58,917 nucleotides of DNA from Solirubrobacterales bacterium (GTDB lineage: Bacteria > Actinomycetota > Thermoleophilia > Solirubrobacterales > Solirubrobacteraceae), in the NCBI GenBank assembly GCA_027315115.1, contig DAHUYQ010000043.1, forward strand, positions 1 to 58,917, written 5' to 3'. The first letter of the stretch is position 1; every line of letters starts with the position of its first letter. A program made the position numbers and the translations under genes. Below the pieces are notes generated by a model. That model was not told where the DNA came from, searched no databases, and saw only the letters and a list, made by a program, of their open reading frames with translations. Below, piece by piece: positions 35,574 through 45,562 of this stretch.

Positions 35574-35758
35574 CGATCCTTGTCCTCCTGCACCTCGACC
35601 AGGTGCCTGACGGCGTGCAGCATGCCGCGGGCCTGGGGGGAGTCCTCGATCTGCACCGTGTGGCCGATCCGCCGCAGGCCGAGCGAGCGCAGCGTGTCGA
35701 GCTGGCGTTTGTCTGAGCCGTTGCGGGAGCGGCGCTGGGTGACCTGGAGGGTCGCCAT
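35570..35758 (-). CDS. rpmD: 50S ribosomal protein L30
   Basis: 62 residues: LQVTQRRSRNGSDKRQLDTL, then RSLGLRRIGHTVQIEDSP and the HAVRHLVEVQE end. Length is normal for bacterial L30. It is overlapped by rplO and rpsE (TGATG). Confidence 0.96.
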   Translation of the reverse strand: MATLQVTQRRSRNGSDKRQLDTLRSLGLRRIGHTVQIEDSPQARGMLHAVRHLVEVQEDKDR

Positions 35759-36441
35759 CAGGACTGCTCCTCCGCGGCCGGCGCTGTCTCCGACTCGCCC
35801 GCGGACGCGGTCGCGGCCGCGGGCTCCGACTCGGCGGCGGCGACCTGCTCGGCGGGCGGGGCGGGCGGGGCTCCATTGCTGGACTCGCCCTCGGCCGAGC
35901 CGTCGGTCGGCTGCTCGGTCAGGCCGAGCACCTTGTTGATGGAGAGCCCGCGCAGCTTGCCGACTTCGTCGGGGGTCCGCAGTTCGCGCAGACCGGCGAC
36001 GGTCGCCTTGACGAGATTGATCGGGTTCTGGGTGCCGAGGCTCTTGGAGAGGATGTCGTGGATGCCGGCGAGCTCGAGCACCGCGCGCACGCCGCCGCCC
36101 GCGATCACGCCGGTGCCGGGGGCGGCCGGCTTCAGGAAGACTTTGCCAGCGCCGAAGACGCCGGTGGTCTGGTGGGTGATCGTCGAGCCGTGCTTGGGGA
36201 CCCGGAAGAGGTCTTTCTTGGCCCGTTCGACGCCCTTCTGAATCGCGAGCGGTACCTCGTTGGCCTTTCCGTAGCCCACGCCGACCACTTCGCGTTCGTC
36301 GCCGACGACAACCAGCGCGGTGAAGGAGAAGCGCCGGCCTCCCTTGACCACCTTGGCGACGCGGTTGATCTCCACGACCCGCTCCTGGAGGTCGAGTCCC
36401 GTGGGCTTGACTGAACGATCTGCTGCTTGGCCTTGGCGCAT
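35758..36441 (-). CDS. rpsE: 30S ribosomal protein S5 with acidic C-terminal tail
   Basis: 227 residues. The S5 core is residues 17-168: [40 protein letters not shown], then [19 protein letters not shown]. The last 55 residues are a Glu/Ala/Pro/Ser-rich tail not found in standard S5 (about 165 residues). S5 helps decoding fidelity on the small subunit. Confidence 0.96.
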   Translation of the reverse strand: MRQGQAADRSVKPTGLDLQERVVEINRVAKVVKGGRRFSFTALVVVGDEREVVGVGYGKANEVPLAIQKGVERAKKDLFRVPKHGSTITHQTTGVFGAGKVFLKPAAPGTGVIAGGGVRAVLELAGIHDILSKSLGTQNPINLVKATVAGLRELRTPDEVGKLRGLSINKVLGLTEQPTDGSAEGESSNGAPPAPPAEQVAAAESEPAAATASAGESETAPAAEEQS

Positions 36442-36462
36442 GAAGTGTGTGAGGGTAGCGGG

Positions 36463-36816
36463 TTAGAACTGGATTCCGGCTTCGCGCAGCGCCTCAGCAA
36501 AGGCGCGCACGTGGCCGTGGTACTGGTAGCCGCCGCGGTCGAAGACGGCCTGCTTGACTCCGGCCGCGCCGGCACGCTCCGCGAGCAGCGCGCCTGCGCG
36601 CTGGGTGCGCTGCAGCTTGTCGAGGCTGCGCAGGTCCGGCTCGAACCAGTTGACAGCCGCGATCGTGCGGCCGTCGACGTCGTCGACGACCTGGGCGCAG
36701 ATGCCGCGGTTGGAGCGGAACACCGAGACGCGCGGGCGCTCGGCGGTGCCGGAGACCTTCGCGCGCACGCGACGGCGCCTTTTGAGGCGCTGCTGAGGCT
36801 TCGTCTTGACGCTCAT
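36463..36816 (-). CDS. rplR: 50S ribosomal protein L18
   Basis: 117 residues: [37 protein letters not shown], and [20 protein letters not shown] at the C-terminus. It binds 5S rRNA. It overlaps rplF by four bases. Confidence 0.97.
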   Translation of the reverse strand: MSVKTKPQQRLKRRRRVRAKVSGTAERPRVSVFRSNRGICAQVVDDVDGRTIAAVNWFEPDLRSLDKLQRTQRAGALLAERAGAAGVKQAVFDRGGYQYHGHVRAFAEALREAGIQF

Positions 36817-37346
36817 GCGCGCTTACCGACCTTTCGCTGTACGTACTCGCCCTCGTAGCGGATGCCCTTGCCCTTGTATGGCTCCGGCGGGCGCTGCTTG
36901 CGGATGATCGCCGCGGTCTCGCCGACAAGCTGCTTGTCGATGCCCTTCACGACGATCCTCGTGGGCTGCGGGACTTCGAACTCGATGCCTTCGGGCGCCG
37001 GGATCGGCACCGGATGCGAGTAGCCGACCGCGAGCTCGAGGTCCTTGCCCTTCATCTGGGCGCGGTAGCCGACGCCCTGGATCTCCAGGCGCTTCTCGTA
37101 GCCCTGGGTGACGCCCTGGACCATGTTGGCCACCAGCGAGCGCACCAGCCCGTGCAGCGCGCGGTGGTCGCCGCGGTCGGTCGGGCGGCTGACGCGCAGC
37201 TCCTCGCCCTCCTGGACGACCTCGATCGCGCGCGGCACGCGCTCGGAGAGCTCGCCCTTGGGGCCCTTGACGCTGACCGTCTCCGGCTCGATCGTGACGG
37301 TGACGCCGGAGGGCACCGGAATTGGTCTTCTTCCGATTCGGGACAT
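36813..37346 (-). CDS. rplF: 50S ribosomal protein L6
   Basis: 177 residues. It begins [20 protein letters not shown] and has the conserved VKGPKGELS and the C-terminal [20 protein letters not shown]. It lies at the base of the L7/L12 stalk. Confidence 0.97.
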   Translation of the reverse strand: MSRIGRRPIPVPSGVTVTIEPETVSVKGPKGELSERVPRAIEVVQEGEELRVSRPTDRGDHRALHGLVRSLVANMVQGVTQGYEKRLEIQGVGYRAQMKGKDLELAVGYSHPVPIPAPEGIEFEVPQPTRIVVKGIDKQLVGETAAIIRKQRPPEPYKGKGIRYEGEYVQRKVGKRA

Positions 37347-37351
37347 GCTCG

Positions 37352-37759
37352 CTACCAGACCTGGGCGATGACCTCGCCGCCGACTCCGGCGAGCCTGGCG
37401 TCGTGACCGGTCATCACTCCGTGGGAGGTGGACAGGATCGAGGTGCCCATGCCGCCGAGCACCTTCGGGATGCTGCCGGCGTCGACGTAGGTGCGACGGC
37501 CGGGGCGCGAGACGCGGCGCAGGCCCGAGATCGCCGAGCGGCGCTCGGCGGTGTACTTGAGGTTGATCTCGATCACTTCGCCGAAGCGGCCGTCGGAGCG
37601 CGGATGCACCGACCAGGACTCGATGTAGCCCTGCTCGGTCAGGATCCGCGCAAGCTCGGCCTTCAGCTTGGAGGAGGGGATCTCGACCGTCTCGTGGGCG
37701 GCGTGGATCGCGTTGCGGATCTGGGTCAGGAAGTCCGCTATCGGGTCGGTCATCGACAT
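37352..37759 (-). CDS. rpsH: 30S ribosomal protein S8
   Basis: 135 residues: [53 protein letters not shown] and [16 protein letters not shown]. An ATG six bases downstream is an alternative start. A central-domain 16S rRNA binder. Confidence 0.97.
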   Translation of the reverse strand: MSMTDPIADFLTQIRNAIHAAHETVEIPSSKLKAELARILTEQGYIESWSVHPRSDGRFGEVIEINLKYTAERRSAISGLRRVSRPGRRTYVDAGSIPKVLGGMGTSILSTSHGVMTGHDARLAGVGGEVIAQVW

Positions 37760-37808
37760 GGCGTCTCTTGCTTGGCTGTGGGTCTTTGAAGTGTTGGGAG
37801 GGGGGCCC

Positions 37809-37994
37809 TCACCAGGATGCCTTGGTCATCCCTGGGATCTGGCCGTTGTGGGCAAGCTCGCGCAGGCAGATGCGGCAGAGCCCGAACTTGCGGTAGACCG
37901 ACTTCGGCCGTCCGCAGCGGTTGCAGCGAGTATATGCGCGCGTCTTGAACTTGGGTGGGCGCGCCTGCTTGACGCGCAGTGCCGTCTTTGCCAT
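37809..37994 (-). CDS. rpsN: 30S ribosomal protein S14, zinc type (type Z)
   Basis: 61 residues with the short zinc form: [20 protein letters not shown] followed by C, giving the CxxC...CxxC cluster. It ends [11 protein letters not shown]. It is immediately adjacent to rplE. Confidence 0.97.
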   Translation of the reverse strand: MAKTALRVKQARPPKFKTRAYTRCNRCGRPKSVYRKFGLCRICLRELAHNGQIPGMTKASW

Positions 37995-38606
37995 CTAGCT
38001 CTGCTCCTCTTGGTCGGCGGGCTGCTCGTCGAAGCCGGCGGGACGGTTCTGGCGGGAGAACGGCATGCCCAGCCCCTCGAGCAGCGCGAACGCCTCGACG
38101 TCGGTCTTGGCGGATGTGGTGATCGTGATGTCCATGCCGCGGATCTGGTCGATCGCGTCGTAGTCGATCTCCGGGAAGATGATCTGCTCGCGCACGCCCA
38201 TCGAGTAGTTGCCGCGCCCGTCGAAGGACTTGGGGTAGAGGCCCCGGAAGTCCCGGATCCGCGGGATCGCGATCGAGGTCAGGCGGTCCAGGAACTCGTA
38301 GGCGCGCTCGCCGCGCAGCGTCACCGAGACGCCGACGGGCATCCCCTCACGCAGCTTGAACGCCGCGATCGACTTGCGCGCACGCCGGATGCTCGGCTGC
38401 TGGCCGGCGATCGTCGCGAGCTGCTCCTGGGCGGCCTTCAGCGCCTTGGAGTCCTGCTTGGCGTCGCCGACGCCCATGTTCAGCGTGACCTTTTCGATCT
38501 TGGGCGCCTGCATGACCGAGCTGTAGCCGAACCGCGACATCAGCTTCGGGCGCACCTCTTCGAGGTAGCGCGTCTTCAGGCGAGCTGTTGGTGCTTGCGT
38601 TGCCAT
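37995..38606 (-). CDS. rplE: 50S ribosomal protein L5
   Basis: 203 residues: [40 protein letters not shown], then [20 protein letters not shown]. It binds 5S rRNA and contacts P-site tRNA. A 15-residue Gln/Glu tail is present. Confidence 0.97.
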   Translation of the reverse strand: MATQAPTARLKTRYLEEVRPKLMSRFGYSSVMQAPKIEKVTLNMGVGDAKQDSKALKAAQEQLATIAGQQPSIRRARKSIAAFKLREGMPVGVSVTLRGERAYEFLDRLTSIAIPRIRDFRGLYPKSFDGRGNYSMGVREQIIFPEIDYDAIDQIRGMDITITTSAKTDVEAFALLEGLGMPFSRQNRPAGFDEQPADQEEQS

Positions 38607-38610
38607 CTGC

Positions 38611-38970
38611 TCAGTCCAGTCCGGTTCCCGAGAGCTTGGTGATGCGCTGGCGCCGTCCGTCGGTGCGCTCCACGCGCACGCGGGTGGGCTTGCCCTGCTT
38701 GGGGTCGATCAGCATCACGTTGGAGACGTGCACCGGGCCCTCGCGCTCGATCACGCCGCCGGCGGTGCTTTCGCCGCGTGCGCCTCCGGTCTGCGGGCGC
38801 ATGTGGCGCTTGACCATGTTCAGGCCCTCGACGTAGACGCGCTGCTTGGCCGGCTCGACCCGCAGGATCTTGCCGCGCTTGCCGCGGTCCTTGCCGGAGA
38901 TGATCTGGACTTCGTCGCCGGAGCGCACGCGCATCGGGCGGCGAGGGGCTTGTGTCGCGCGAGCTGCCAT
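38611..38970 (-). CDS. rplX: 50S ribosomal protein L24
   Basis: 119 residues from ATG 38970. KOW motif: [20 protein letters not shown], then [13 protein letters not shown] and a C-terminal [13 protein letters not shown]. Its start overlaps the rplN stop by one base (TGATG). Confidence 0.96.
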   Translation of the reverse strand: MAARATQAPRRPMRVRSGDEVQIISGKDRGKRGKILRVEPAKQRVYVEGLNMVKRHMRPQTGGARGESTAGGVIEREGPVHVSNVMLIDPKQGKPTRVRVERTDGRRQRITKLSGTGLD

Positions 38971-39338
38971 CAGATCACCTCGGGCGCCAGGGACACGATC
39001 TTCATGAAGTTGCGGTCGCGGAGTTCGCGCGCGACGGGCCCGAACACGCGCGTCCCGCGCGGGTTGTTCTGGTCGTCGATCAGCACGGCCGCGTTGTCGT
39101 CGAAGGCGATGTAGGTGCCGTCCTCGCGCCCGAAGGGCTTCTTGGTGCGAACCACCACCGCCGTCACCACGTCGCCCTTTTTGACCGAGCCCTGCGGGCT
39201 GGCCTGCTTGACGGTCGCCGTGATCACGTCGCCGACGTGGGCGTAGCGGCGCCGCGAGCCGCCCTTGACCCTGATGCAGAGGATCTCGCGCGCGCCCGTG
39301 TTGTCGGCGACGCGCAGCCTGGTCTCGTTCTGAATCAT
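38970..39338 (-). CDS. rplN: 50S ribosomal protein L14
   Basis: 122 residues: [40 protein letters not shown] and a standard C-terminus. Length is typical. It overlaps rpsQ by four bases. Confidence 0.97.
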   Translation of the reverse strand: MIQNETRLRVADNTGAREILCIRVKGGSRRRYAHVGDVITATVKQASPQGSVKKGDVVTAVVVRTKKPFGREDGTYIAFDDNAAVLIDDQNNPRGTRVFGPVARELRDRNFMKIVSLAPEVI

Positions 39339-39913
39339 CGTGCCCTCTCCAGTACCTCGAGCAGCCGCCAGCGCTTGGTGCGCGACAGCGGCCTGCTCTC
39401 AACCACCCTGACGACGTCGCCCTCGTTGGCGTCGTTGCTCTCGTCGTGCGCGTGCAGCGTGGTCGAGCTGCGCACGGTCTTCTCGTAGCGCCGATGCTGG
39501 CGCGCGACGTCGATGCGGACGGTGATCGTCTTGTCGGCCTTGCTGGAGACCACCACGCCCTGGCGCTCCTTGGGAGCGCCGCGCTTGGGCTCGTGCACGG
39601 GCGCCAGCTCGGCGGCCGCTGGGCCCTTGGGCGCCTTGGCGGCCTTCTCGCGCTCCTGGCCGCGACGGAGGGTGCGTGCCTTGGCCTTCTGGCGACGCTC
39701 CGCCAGGCGCTGCTCATGGCGCTCCTGCGCGGAGCGCGGCTTGCCCTGAGGACCGCTGTGGGTCGAGCGCGTCCGACGCCGCCGCTCCTTGGAGCTGAGC
39801 GTCTCCTGCGGCTCGGCGGGCTGCTCGGGCGCTGCCGCGGCGGCCGGTGTCTCCGGCGCCTGCTGCTCGCCCTGCTCCTCCGAAGCCTGCTCGTTCTCGT
39901 CTGTCTCTGCCAT
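39335..39913 (-). CDS. rpsQ: 30S ribosomal protein S17 with a long N-terminal extension
   Basis: 192 residues. The S17 OB-fold is residues about 117-192 ([58 protein letters not shown]). The first 116 residues are extra: an acidic Glu/Ala/Gln/Pro segment (1-40), then a strongly basic Arg/Lys segment (42-95). Normal S17 is about 85 residues. No ATG near the core has a better site, so the extension is probably translated. Confidence 0.93.
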   Translation of the reverse strand: MAETDENEQASEEQGEQQAPETPAAAAAPEQPAEPQETLSSKERRRRTRSTHSGPQGKPRSAQERHEQRLAERRQKAKARTLRRGQEREKAAKAPKGPAAAELAPVHEPKRGAPKERQGVVVSSKADKTITVRIDVARQHRRYEKTVRSSTTLHAHDESNDANEGDVVRVVESRPLSRTKRWRLLEVLERAR

Positions 39914-39957
39914 GTCGCTCTTGCTTTGGTGGTGGTCGAAATCTCTGCGTGTGCCGT

Positions 39958-40161
39958 TCAGCGATCCAGGATCGTGTAGCCGTTCTCGCGCGCGATCGTC
40001 AGAGCCCGCGCCAGCTCGCGCTTGGTGCGTCGCACGCTCGCGGTGTCCTCGAGCTCGCCGGTCGCGTTGGCGAAGCGCAGCCCGAAGAGGTCCTTGCGCA
40101 GTGTGGTGATCTGCTCCGCGAGCTCGTCCCGGGCGAGGTCGCGCATCTCCTTTGCCTTCAT
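39958..40161 (-). CDS. rpmC: 50S ribosomal protein L29
   Basis: 67 residues from ATG 40161 (MKAKEMRDLARDELAEQITT), then LRKDLFGLRFANATGELEDT and RRTKRELARALTIARE. A two-helix protein at the exit tunnel. Good match in length. Confidence 0.96.
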   Translation of the reverse strand: MKAKEMRDLARDELAEQITTLRKDLFGLRFANATGELEDTASVRRTKRELARALTIARENGYTILDR

Positions 40162-40174
40162 CTCAAGGGCCTCT

Positions 40175-40585
40175 CTAGTCCTCGCGCAGCACGAACTTGG
40201 CTTTGACGGGCAGCTTGTTCGCTGCAAGCTGGATCGCTTCGCGGGCCAGCGGCTCGGGCACGCCGGCCAGCTCGAACATCACGCGGCCGGGCTTGACCAC
40301 GGCGACCCATCCCTCGGGCGAGCCCTTGCCGGAGCCCATGCGGGTCTCGGCCGGCTTCTTGGTGACCGGCTTGTCAGGGAAGACGTTGATCCAGACCTTG
40401 CCGCCACGCTTGATCTTGCGGGTCATCGCGATACGAGCAGCCTCGATCTGGCGGTTTGTCAGCCAGCCCGCCTCGGTCGACTTGAGGCCGTACTCGCCGA
40501 ACTGGACCTTCACCTGTCCGCGCGAGTTCCCGGCCCTGCGGCCGCGGTGCTGCTTGCGGTGCTTGACGCGCTTGGGGGCGAGCAT
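40175..40585 (-). CDS. rplP: 50S ribosomal protein L16
   Basis: 136 residues: [60 protein letters not shown]. It organises the A-site region of 23S rRNA. It overlaps rpsC by one base. Confidence 0.97.
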   Translation of the reverse strand: MLAPKRVKHRKQHRGRRAGNSRGQVKVQFGEYGLKSTEAGWLTNRQIEAARIAMTRKIKRGGKVWINVFPDKPVTKKPAETRMGSGKGSPEGWVAVVKPGRVMFELAGVPEPLAREAIQLAANKLPVKAKFVLRED

Positions 40586-41475
40586 CAGCGCTGCCCTCCG
40601 CGCGGGCCGCTGCGATCTCCGCCGCCGGGCCCGCCGGCGCCACCGGCGCCGCCGGCGCCACCGCGCCCGCCACGACCGCCGCGACCGCCACGGCCACGAC
40701 CGCCGCCGCCCGGACCGCCGCCAGGCCCGCCCGGACCGCCGCCTCCGTCGCGACGCCGTCCGCGTCCACCGCCGCCTTCGCGGCCATCGCGCTCGCTGCT
40801 CGGCGCGACCGGCGCGCTCATGTCGGTCAGGTCAGCGCCGGTGTAGCCCTCCGGCATGATCTCGCCCTTGTTCATCCAGCACTTCACGCCGATGCGGCCG
40901 AAGGTGGTGCGGGCCTCGTAGAAGCCGTAGTCGATGTCGGCGCGCATCGTGTGCAGCGGCACGCGTCCGTCGGCGTAGGTTTCGGTGCGCGCCATCTCGG
41001 CGCCGCCGAGGCGACCGGACACCTGGACCTTCACGCCCTTGGCGCCGGAGCGCATCGCGCTGGTCAGCGCGCGCTTCATCGCGCGACGGAAGGCGACGCG
41101 GTTCTGAAGCTGCTCGGCGATCGACTGGGCGACGAGCTTGGCGTCGAGCTCGGGGCGCTTGATCTCCAGGATGTTCACCTTGATCTGCTTGCCCGTCATC
41201 TTGTGCAGGTCGCGCCGCAGCGCGTCCACTTCGGCGCCGGACTTGCCGATCACGATGCCCGGGCGCGCGGTGTGGATGTTCACCTCGAGCTCGTTGGCGT
41301 TCTTCTTGATCGTGATGTCCGAGAGGCCGGCATGGGCGAGCCTGTCCACGATATGCCTGCGCACCTTGATGTCCTCCGCCAGGTACTCGGCGAAGTTGCG
41401 CTCGTTGAACCAGTTCGACTTCCAATCGTGGATGTAGCCCACGCGAATCGACTCTGGATGAACCTTCTGTCCCAT
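40585..41475 (-). CDS. rpsC: 30S ribosomal protein S3 with RGG-rich C-terminal tail
   Basis: 296 residues. Core residues 1-219 contain the KH domain ([20 protein letters not shown]) and [20 protein letters not shown]. About 77 residues follow that are nearly all Gly, Arg, Pro and Ala with repeated RGG units ([15 protein letters not shown]), an RNA-binding, disordered type of sequence. Standard S3 is about 210-240 residues. Start ATG 41475. Confidence 0.95.
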   Translation of the reverse strand: MGQKVHPESIRVGYIHDWKSNWFNERNFAEYLAEDIKVRRHIVDRLAHAGLSDITIKKNANELEVNIHTARPGIVIGKSGAEVDALRRDLHKMTGKQIKVNILEIKRPELDAKLVAQSIAEQLQNRVAFRRAMKRALTSAMRSGAKGVKVQVSGRLGGAEMARTETYADGRVPLHTMRADIDYGFYEARTTFGRIGVKCWMNKGEIMPEGYTGADLTDMSAPVAPSSERDGREGGGGRGRRRDGGGGPGGPGGGPGGGGRGRGGRGGRGGRGGAGGAGGAGGPGGGDRSGPRGGQR

Positions 41476-41519
41476 GCTTGCCTGTCGTCTCTCTGAAGTC
41501 CGGTTTGCCTTGTGCTCGC

Positions 41520-42317
41520 TCAGCGGCGCTCGGGCGCGAGTGTGATCGTGAGGTGGCTGGTGCGCTTGCGAATCGCGGACGCCCTGCCCCTCGCCCGCGG
41601 CTGGAAGCGCTTGATCGTCGGGCCTTCGTCGGCGAATGCCTCTCGCACCACCAGGTCCTCGGCGACGAGCTCGTGATTGTTCTCCGCGTTGGCGATCGCC
41701 GACTCCAGCACCTTGCTCCAGTCGCGCGCGACTCCGCGGGGATTGAACGCGAGGATAGCGCGTGCCTCGTCGACGGACTTGCCTCGCAGGTGGTCGCAGA
41801 CCAAGCGGGCCTTGCGCGCGGAGGTTCGCACGTAGCGGGCCTGGGCCCTGACCACGCGCACGGAGCCGCCGGCGCGGGGCGCAGCCGCGGCGCGCGGAGC
41901 GGACTTGGGCTCCGCCGGAGCCTCGCTCTCGGCGGCGCGGGAGCCACGGCGCGGCTTGGACTTCTCCTCGGCGGCCGGCTCGCCGGCCTCCGCGGTCGGC
42001 TCCGCGTCGGCCTCCGCGGCGGCGGCCTGCTCGGCGCCAGCCTCAGGCTCGGCCTTCTTGGCCCGCGAGCGGCGCGGCTTCTTGGAGGCCTCGCCCTGCT
42101 CCGCGGCGGCCTCGGTCGCCTCCTCGGCCTCCTCGGCCTCCTCGGCGTCATCCGCCGCCTTGGCCTTGGTGGTCCGGCGGCGCTTGGGCTTCTGCGCTGC
42201 CTCCTCGGCCTGCTCGGCGGCGGCCTTGGGCTCCTCCGTCGCGCCGGCGGCCTCAGGCTCCGCCTGCGCGGCGTCCTTGGGCTCCTCCGGGGCGTCGGGC
42301 TGCTTCTCCTCGGCCAT
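41520..42317 (-). CDS. rplV: 50S ribosomal protein L22 with a long N-terminal extension
   Basis: 265 residues from ATG 42317. The L22 core is residues about 153-265 ([59 protein letters not shown]). The preceding 152 residues are low complexity: Glu/Ala-rich blocks with interspersed [16 protein letters not shown] patches. The start overlaps the rpsS stop (TGATG), which supports the long form. L22 lines the exit tunnel. Confidence 0.93.
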   Translation of the reverse strand: MAEEKQPDAPEEPKDAAQAEPEAAGATEEPKAAAEQAEEAAQKPKRRRTTKAKAADDAEEAEEAEEATEAAAEQGEASKKPRRSRAKKAEPEAGAEQAAAAEADAEPTAEAGEPAAEEKSKPRRGSRAAESEAPAEPKSAPRAAAAPRAGGSVRVVRAQARYVRTSARKARLVCDHLRGKSVDEARAILAFNPRGVARDWSKVLESAIANAENNHELVAEDLVVREAFADEGPTIKRFQPRARGRASAIRKRTSHLTITLAPERR

Positions 42318-42589
42318 CAACGAACCTTTCCGGAGCCGGCGTGACCGCGGAATTGACGGGTGGGAGCGAACTCGCCGAGCTTGTGGCCGACCATCGACTC
42401 GCTGACGAAGACTGGCACGTGCTTGCGGCCGTCGTGGACGGCAAGCGTGTGCCCGACCATCTCGGGGAAGATCGTGGAGGCGCGCGACCAGGTCCTGATC
42501 ATCTGGCGGCGGTTTTCCTCGTTCATCTTGTTGACCTTGGCCAGCAGGCGCTCTTCCACCCACGGCCCCTTCTTGCTGGAACGGCTCAT
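42317..42589 (-). CDS. rpsS: 30S ribosomal protein S19
   Basis: 90 residues from ATG 42589: [66 protein letters not shown]. Normal length. It overlaps rplB by four bases. Confidence 0.97.
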   Translation of the reverse strand: MSRSSKKGPWVEERLLAKVNKMNEENRRQMIRTWSRASTIFPEMVGHTLAVHDGRKHVPVFVSESMVGHKLGEFAPTRQFRGHAGSGKVR

Positions 42590-43431
42590 CTGCCCTTGCC
42601 CTTTCCACGCCGCCGCCCGCGGACGATGTAGCGATCGGAGGCCTTGTTCTTCTTGCGCGTGCGGTAGCCGAGCGTCGGCTTGCCCCACGGGGTGACCGGG
42701 TGACGACCGGGCGTGGTGGAGCCCTCGCCGCCGCCGTGCGGGTGGTCGACCGGGTTCATCGCGGTGCCGCGCGTCTGCGGGCGCACGCCCATGTGGCGCT
42801 TGCGACCGGCCTTGCCGACCTTCACGTTCTGGTGGTCGGCGTTGCCGATCACGCCGACGGTCGCCCTGCACTCGGCGCGCACGAGCCGCATCTCGCCGGA
42901 GGGCAGCCTCAGCGAGGCCATCTCGCCGTCCTTGGCCATGAGCTGTGCGGAGGCGCCGGCTGAGCGCACCATCTGAGCGCCGCGACCGGGCTGCAGCTCG
43001 ACGCAGTGCACGACGGTGCCGACCGGCATCCGCGAGAGCGGCAGGCAGTGGCCGACCGCGATGTCGGCCTCATCGCCTGAGCGCACGGTCATGCCGACGT
43101 TCAGCCGCTGCGGGGCCAGGATGTAACGCTTCTCCCCGTCGGCGTAGTGCAGCAGCGCGATGTAGGCGGAGCGGTTGGGGTCGTACTCGATGGCGGCGAC
43201 CTTCGCCGGCAGCTCGTCCTTGCGGCGCTTGAAGTCGATGCGCCGGTAGAGCCGCTTGGCGCCGCCGCCGCGGTGACGCGCGGTCTTGCGGCCGTGGGCG
43301 TTGCGCCCTCCACTCTTCTTCAGGCCTTCGGTGAGCGACTTCTCCGGCTCGGACTTCGTGATCTCGGCGAAGTCGGGATAGGAGACGAAGCGCCGTCCCG
43401 GACTGGTTGGCTTTGGCTTGCGAATCGGCAC
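42586..43431 (-). CDS. rplB: 50S ribosomal protein L2
   Basis: 281 residues from GTG 43431. Landmarks are [40 protein letters not shown], and the peptidyl-transferase-near [17 protein letters not shown] with the conserved His. The spacer upstream holds copy A of the palindromic element. Confidence 0.98.
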   Translation of the reverse strand: MPIRKPKPTSPGRRFVSYPDFAEITKSEPEKSLTEGLKKSGGRNAHGRKTARHRGGGAKRLYRRIDFKRRKDELPAKVAAIEYDPNRSAYIALLHYADGEKRYILAPQRLNVGMTVRSGDEADIAVGHCLPLSRMPVGTVVHCVELQPGRGAQMVRSAGASAQLMAKDGEMASLRLPSGEMRLVRAECRATVGVIGNADHQNVKVGKAGRKRHMGVRPQTRGTAMNPVDHPHGGGEGSTTPGRHPVTPWGKPTLGYRTRKKNKASDRYIVRGRRRGKGKGR

Positions 43432-43440
43432 GATTAGTTC

Positions 43441-43546
43441 CTGAGATGGTCGTGAGTCGAGTCAGACAAGGACGCAGGGAGCGTGGCGTGCTTTGCACGC
43501 GAGCGACCGAGGACGCAGTATGGCGAAGCGCTCAAGGCCATCTCAG
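43441..43546. repeat. Palindromic intergenic element, copy A
   Basis: A 106-bp imperfect palindrome. The ends CTGAGATGG (43441) and CCATCTCAG (ends 43546) pair, and a central GCGTGC-TTT-GCACGC hairpin spans 43486-43500. It is nearly identical to copy B at 47036-47142. It fills the gap between rplB and rplW and overlaps the last four bases of rplW, supplying its TGA stop. Confidence 0.85.
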
Positions 43547-43842
43547 CTCTCCACAGACTCAAAGGACTGGTAGATCGGAATGCTCTGGCCCGCTGCGACC
43601 TCCACGATCGCCTTCTTCCAGGCGCGCGTGCGGCCGCGCGTGACGCCACGGCGCTTGGGCTTGCTCTTGACGCTCATCGTGCGCACCTGCACGACCTTCA
43701 CGTCGAACATCGTCTCCACCGCCTGACGGATCTGGGTGCGGTGAGCGTCCGGGTGCACGCGGAAGGTGTACTTGCCTGCGGAGGAGAGCACGTAGCTCTT
43801 CTCCGAGATGACGGGGCGTATCACTACCTGGGCGAGATCCAT
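43543..43842 (-). CDS. rplW: 50S ribosomal protein L23
   Basis: 99 residues from ATG 43842 (MDLAQVVIRPVISEKSYVLS), then KYTFRVHPDAHRTQIRQAVE and VRTMSVKSKPKRRG. It is at the exit-tunnel mouth and is the SRP/trigger-factor dock. Its stop codon lies inside the palindromic element. Confidence 0.96.
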   Translation of the reverse strand: MDLAQVVIRPVISEKSYVLSSAGKYTFRVHPDAHRTQIRQAVETMFDVKVVQVRTMSVKSKPKRRGVTRGRTRAWKKAIVEVAAGQSIPIYQSFESVES

Positions 43843-44519
43843 CAGGAGGCCTCCTCCGTGTCGGCCGCCTGCGCAGCGGGCTCGTCGGTCTCGCGCTGAG
43901 CTCCGACCGCGCGGGCGGTCAGGGCGTCCAGCGCGGCCTGCGATGTGACGAGGTTCGCTGCGCGCAGCAGATCCGCGACGCCCACGTTCTCGGGAGTCAG
44001 GACCGCGACCTGCGCGAGGTTGCGGAAGGACAGCGCCGCGTCGCGCTCCTGGGCATCCAGCACGATCAGCGTGGCGCCCTTCTGCGCGGGGGCCCACCCT
44101 GCCAGCAGCTCCCGTGCCTGCCGCGTCTTGGGCTCGGTGAACGCCGAGGCGTCGAGCACCGCCAGCGAGGCGCGCTGTGCGTGCAGGGAGAGCGCGCTGC
44201 GCAGGGCCGCGCGCTGCTCCTTGCGGTTGACCTTGAAGGTGTAGGAGCGCGGCTGCGGCCCGAAGGTCACACCGCCCCCGGTCCAGATGGGAGAGCGGCT
44301 GGAGCCGGCGCGAGCACGGCCAGTTCCCTTCTGGCGCCAGGGCTTGGCGCCGCCGCCGGAGACCATCCCGCGGGTCTTGGTCGCGGCGGTGCCGCGACGG
44401 CGCGCGGCCTGCTCGGCGCGCACGCTCTGGTGCACCAGGGGTTCGTTGAACCGCGCCGCGAACGCGGTCTCGTCCAGCTTCACCTTCTTGGTGGCACCTA
44501 GGATCTGGGCCTCAGCCAT
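43842..44519 (-). CDS. rplD: 50S ribosomal protein L4
   Basis: 225 residues from ATG 44519 (MAEAQILGATKKVKLDE). Core text: RGTAATKTRGMVSGGGAKPW, RQKGTGRARAGSSRSPIWTG, GGVTFGPQPRSYTFKVNRKE. An acidic C-terminal tail (ETDEPAAQAADTEEAS) is extra. In other bacteria L4 can repress its own operon through the leader. Confidence 0.96.
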   Translation of the reverse strand: MAEAQILGATKKVKLDETAFAARFNEPLVHQSVRAEQAARRRGTAATKTRGMVSGGGAKPWRQKGTGRARAGSSRSPIWTGGGVTFGPQPRSYTFKVNRKEQRAALRSALSLHAQRASLAVLDASAFTEPKTRQARELLAGWAPAQKGATLIVLDAQERDAALSFRNLAQVAVLTPENVGVADLLRAANLVTSQAALDALTARAVGAQRETDEPAAQAADTEEAS

Positions 44520-45138
44520 CGCTGCGCACCTCCACGACTCCGCCGCGCGGCCCGGGCACCGCGCCACGCACGAGGATCAGGTTCTCCGCCGCGTCGACGG
44601 AGACGATCGTGAGGCCGCGCTGCGTGATCCTCACGTTTCCGGTCTGACCCGGCCCACGCAGGCCCTTGAAGACTCTGGCCGGGAAGGCGGAGGCGCCGAT
44701 CGATCCCGGGGCGCGCACGTTGTGCGAGCCGTGGGACTTGGGGCCGCGCTTGAAGCCGTGGCGTTTGATCGTGCCCTGGAAGCCCTTGCCCTTGGAGGTG
44801 CCGGAGATCTTCACCTTGCCGCCGGCCTCGAAGGCCTCCGCGGTGACGGTCTCGCCGACCTTCAGCTCGGTCGGCTCTTGCTGGCGAAACTCGACCAGGT
44901 GCTTCATCGGCGGCGCGTCGGCCTTCTTCAGGTGCCCGAGCTCGGGCTTGGTCAGGCGCCGCTCGCGCGTGGCGCCGAAGGCGAGCTGCACCGCGTCGTA
45001 TCCGTCGCGCTCACGCGTGCGGACCGCGGTCACCGGGCAGGGCCCGGCCTCCAGCACGGTCACGCGCGCGACGCTTCCGTCGTCGAGGAAGATCTGGGTC
45101 ATCCCCAGCTTCTTGGCAAGGATCGCTGGCATCGTCAC
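44512..45138 (-). CDS. rplC: 50S ribosomal protein L3
   Basis: 208 residues from GTG 45138, which overlaps the rpsJ stop; ATG 45132 (MPAILAKKLGMTQIF) is an equally likely start. Typical L3 text: GTSKGKGFQGTIKRHGFKRG, KSHGSHNVRAPGSIGASAFP, RVFKGLRGPGQTGN. It is one of the first proteins in 50S assembly. It overlaps rplD by eight bases. Confidence 0.97.
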   Translation of the reverse strand: MTMPAILAKKLGMTQIFLDDGSVARVTVLEAGPCPVTAVRTRERDGYDAVQLAFGATRERRLTKPELGHLKKADAPPMKHLVEFRQQEPTELKVGETVTAEAFEAGGKVKISGTSKGKGFQGTIKRHGFKRGPKSHGSHNVRAPGSIGASAFPARVFKGLRGPGQTGNVRITQRGLTIVSVDAAENLILVRGAVPGPRGGVVEVRSDG

Positions 45139-45464
45139 TAGGTGGTCAGCCGGATCTCGATGTCCACGCCGGCGGGCAGATGGTCCAGCCGCTGCAGCGA
45201 GTCCACCGTCTTTGGGGTGGGCTGGTGGATGTCGATCAGCCGCTTGTGCGTGCGGATCTCGAAGTGCTCGCGCGAGTCCTTGTCCTTGAACGGAGAGCGG
45301 ATCACGCAGTAGATGTTCTTCTCGGTTGGCAGCGGCACGGGCCCGGAGACGCTCGCACCCGTGCGAGTCGCGGTCTCCACGATCTCCTTCGCGGCCGACT
45401 CGATCGCCGAGGTGTCATACGCCTTGAGGCGGATCCTGATCTTGTTTTGCGTTGCTGGCGCCAT
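45138..45464 (-). CDS. rpsJ: 30S ribosomal protein S10
   Basis: 108 residues: [40 protein letters not shown], then [20 protein letters not shown]. The first gene of the S10 operon. The region upstream (45465-45690) separates it from the tuf terminator and holds the structured leader. Confidence 0.97.
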   Translation of the reverse strand: MAPATQNKIRIRLKAYDTSAIESAAKEIVETATRTGASVSGPVPLPTEKNIYCVIRSPFKDKDSREHFEIRTHKRLIDIHQPTPKTVDSLQRLDHLPAGVDIEIRLTT

Positions 45465-45562
45465 TGAAGCCTGTCTGTCCTGATGAAGTTGGTGCTGTTC
45501 GCGGTAGTTGTCCGGTGCTTCTGCTGTGCTATTTGCGGTCTGCGCTTTGGAGGCCCCGCCCG

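Noticed and set aside
40600..40800. Possible DNA minisatellite in the Gly/Arg tail of rpsC
   Set aside because: The repeats stay in frame and encode a consistent RGG-type tail, so it was treated as coding and not as a separate repeat locus.
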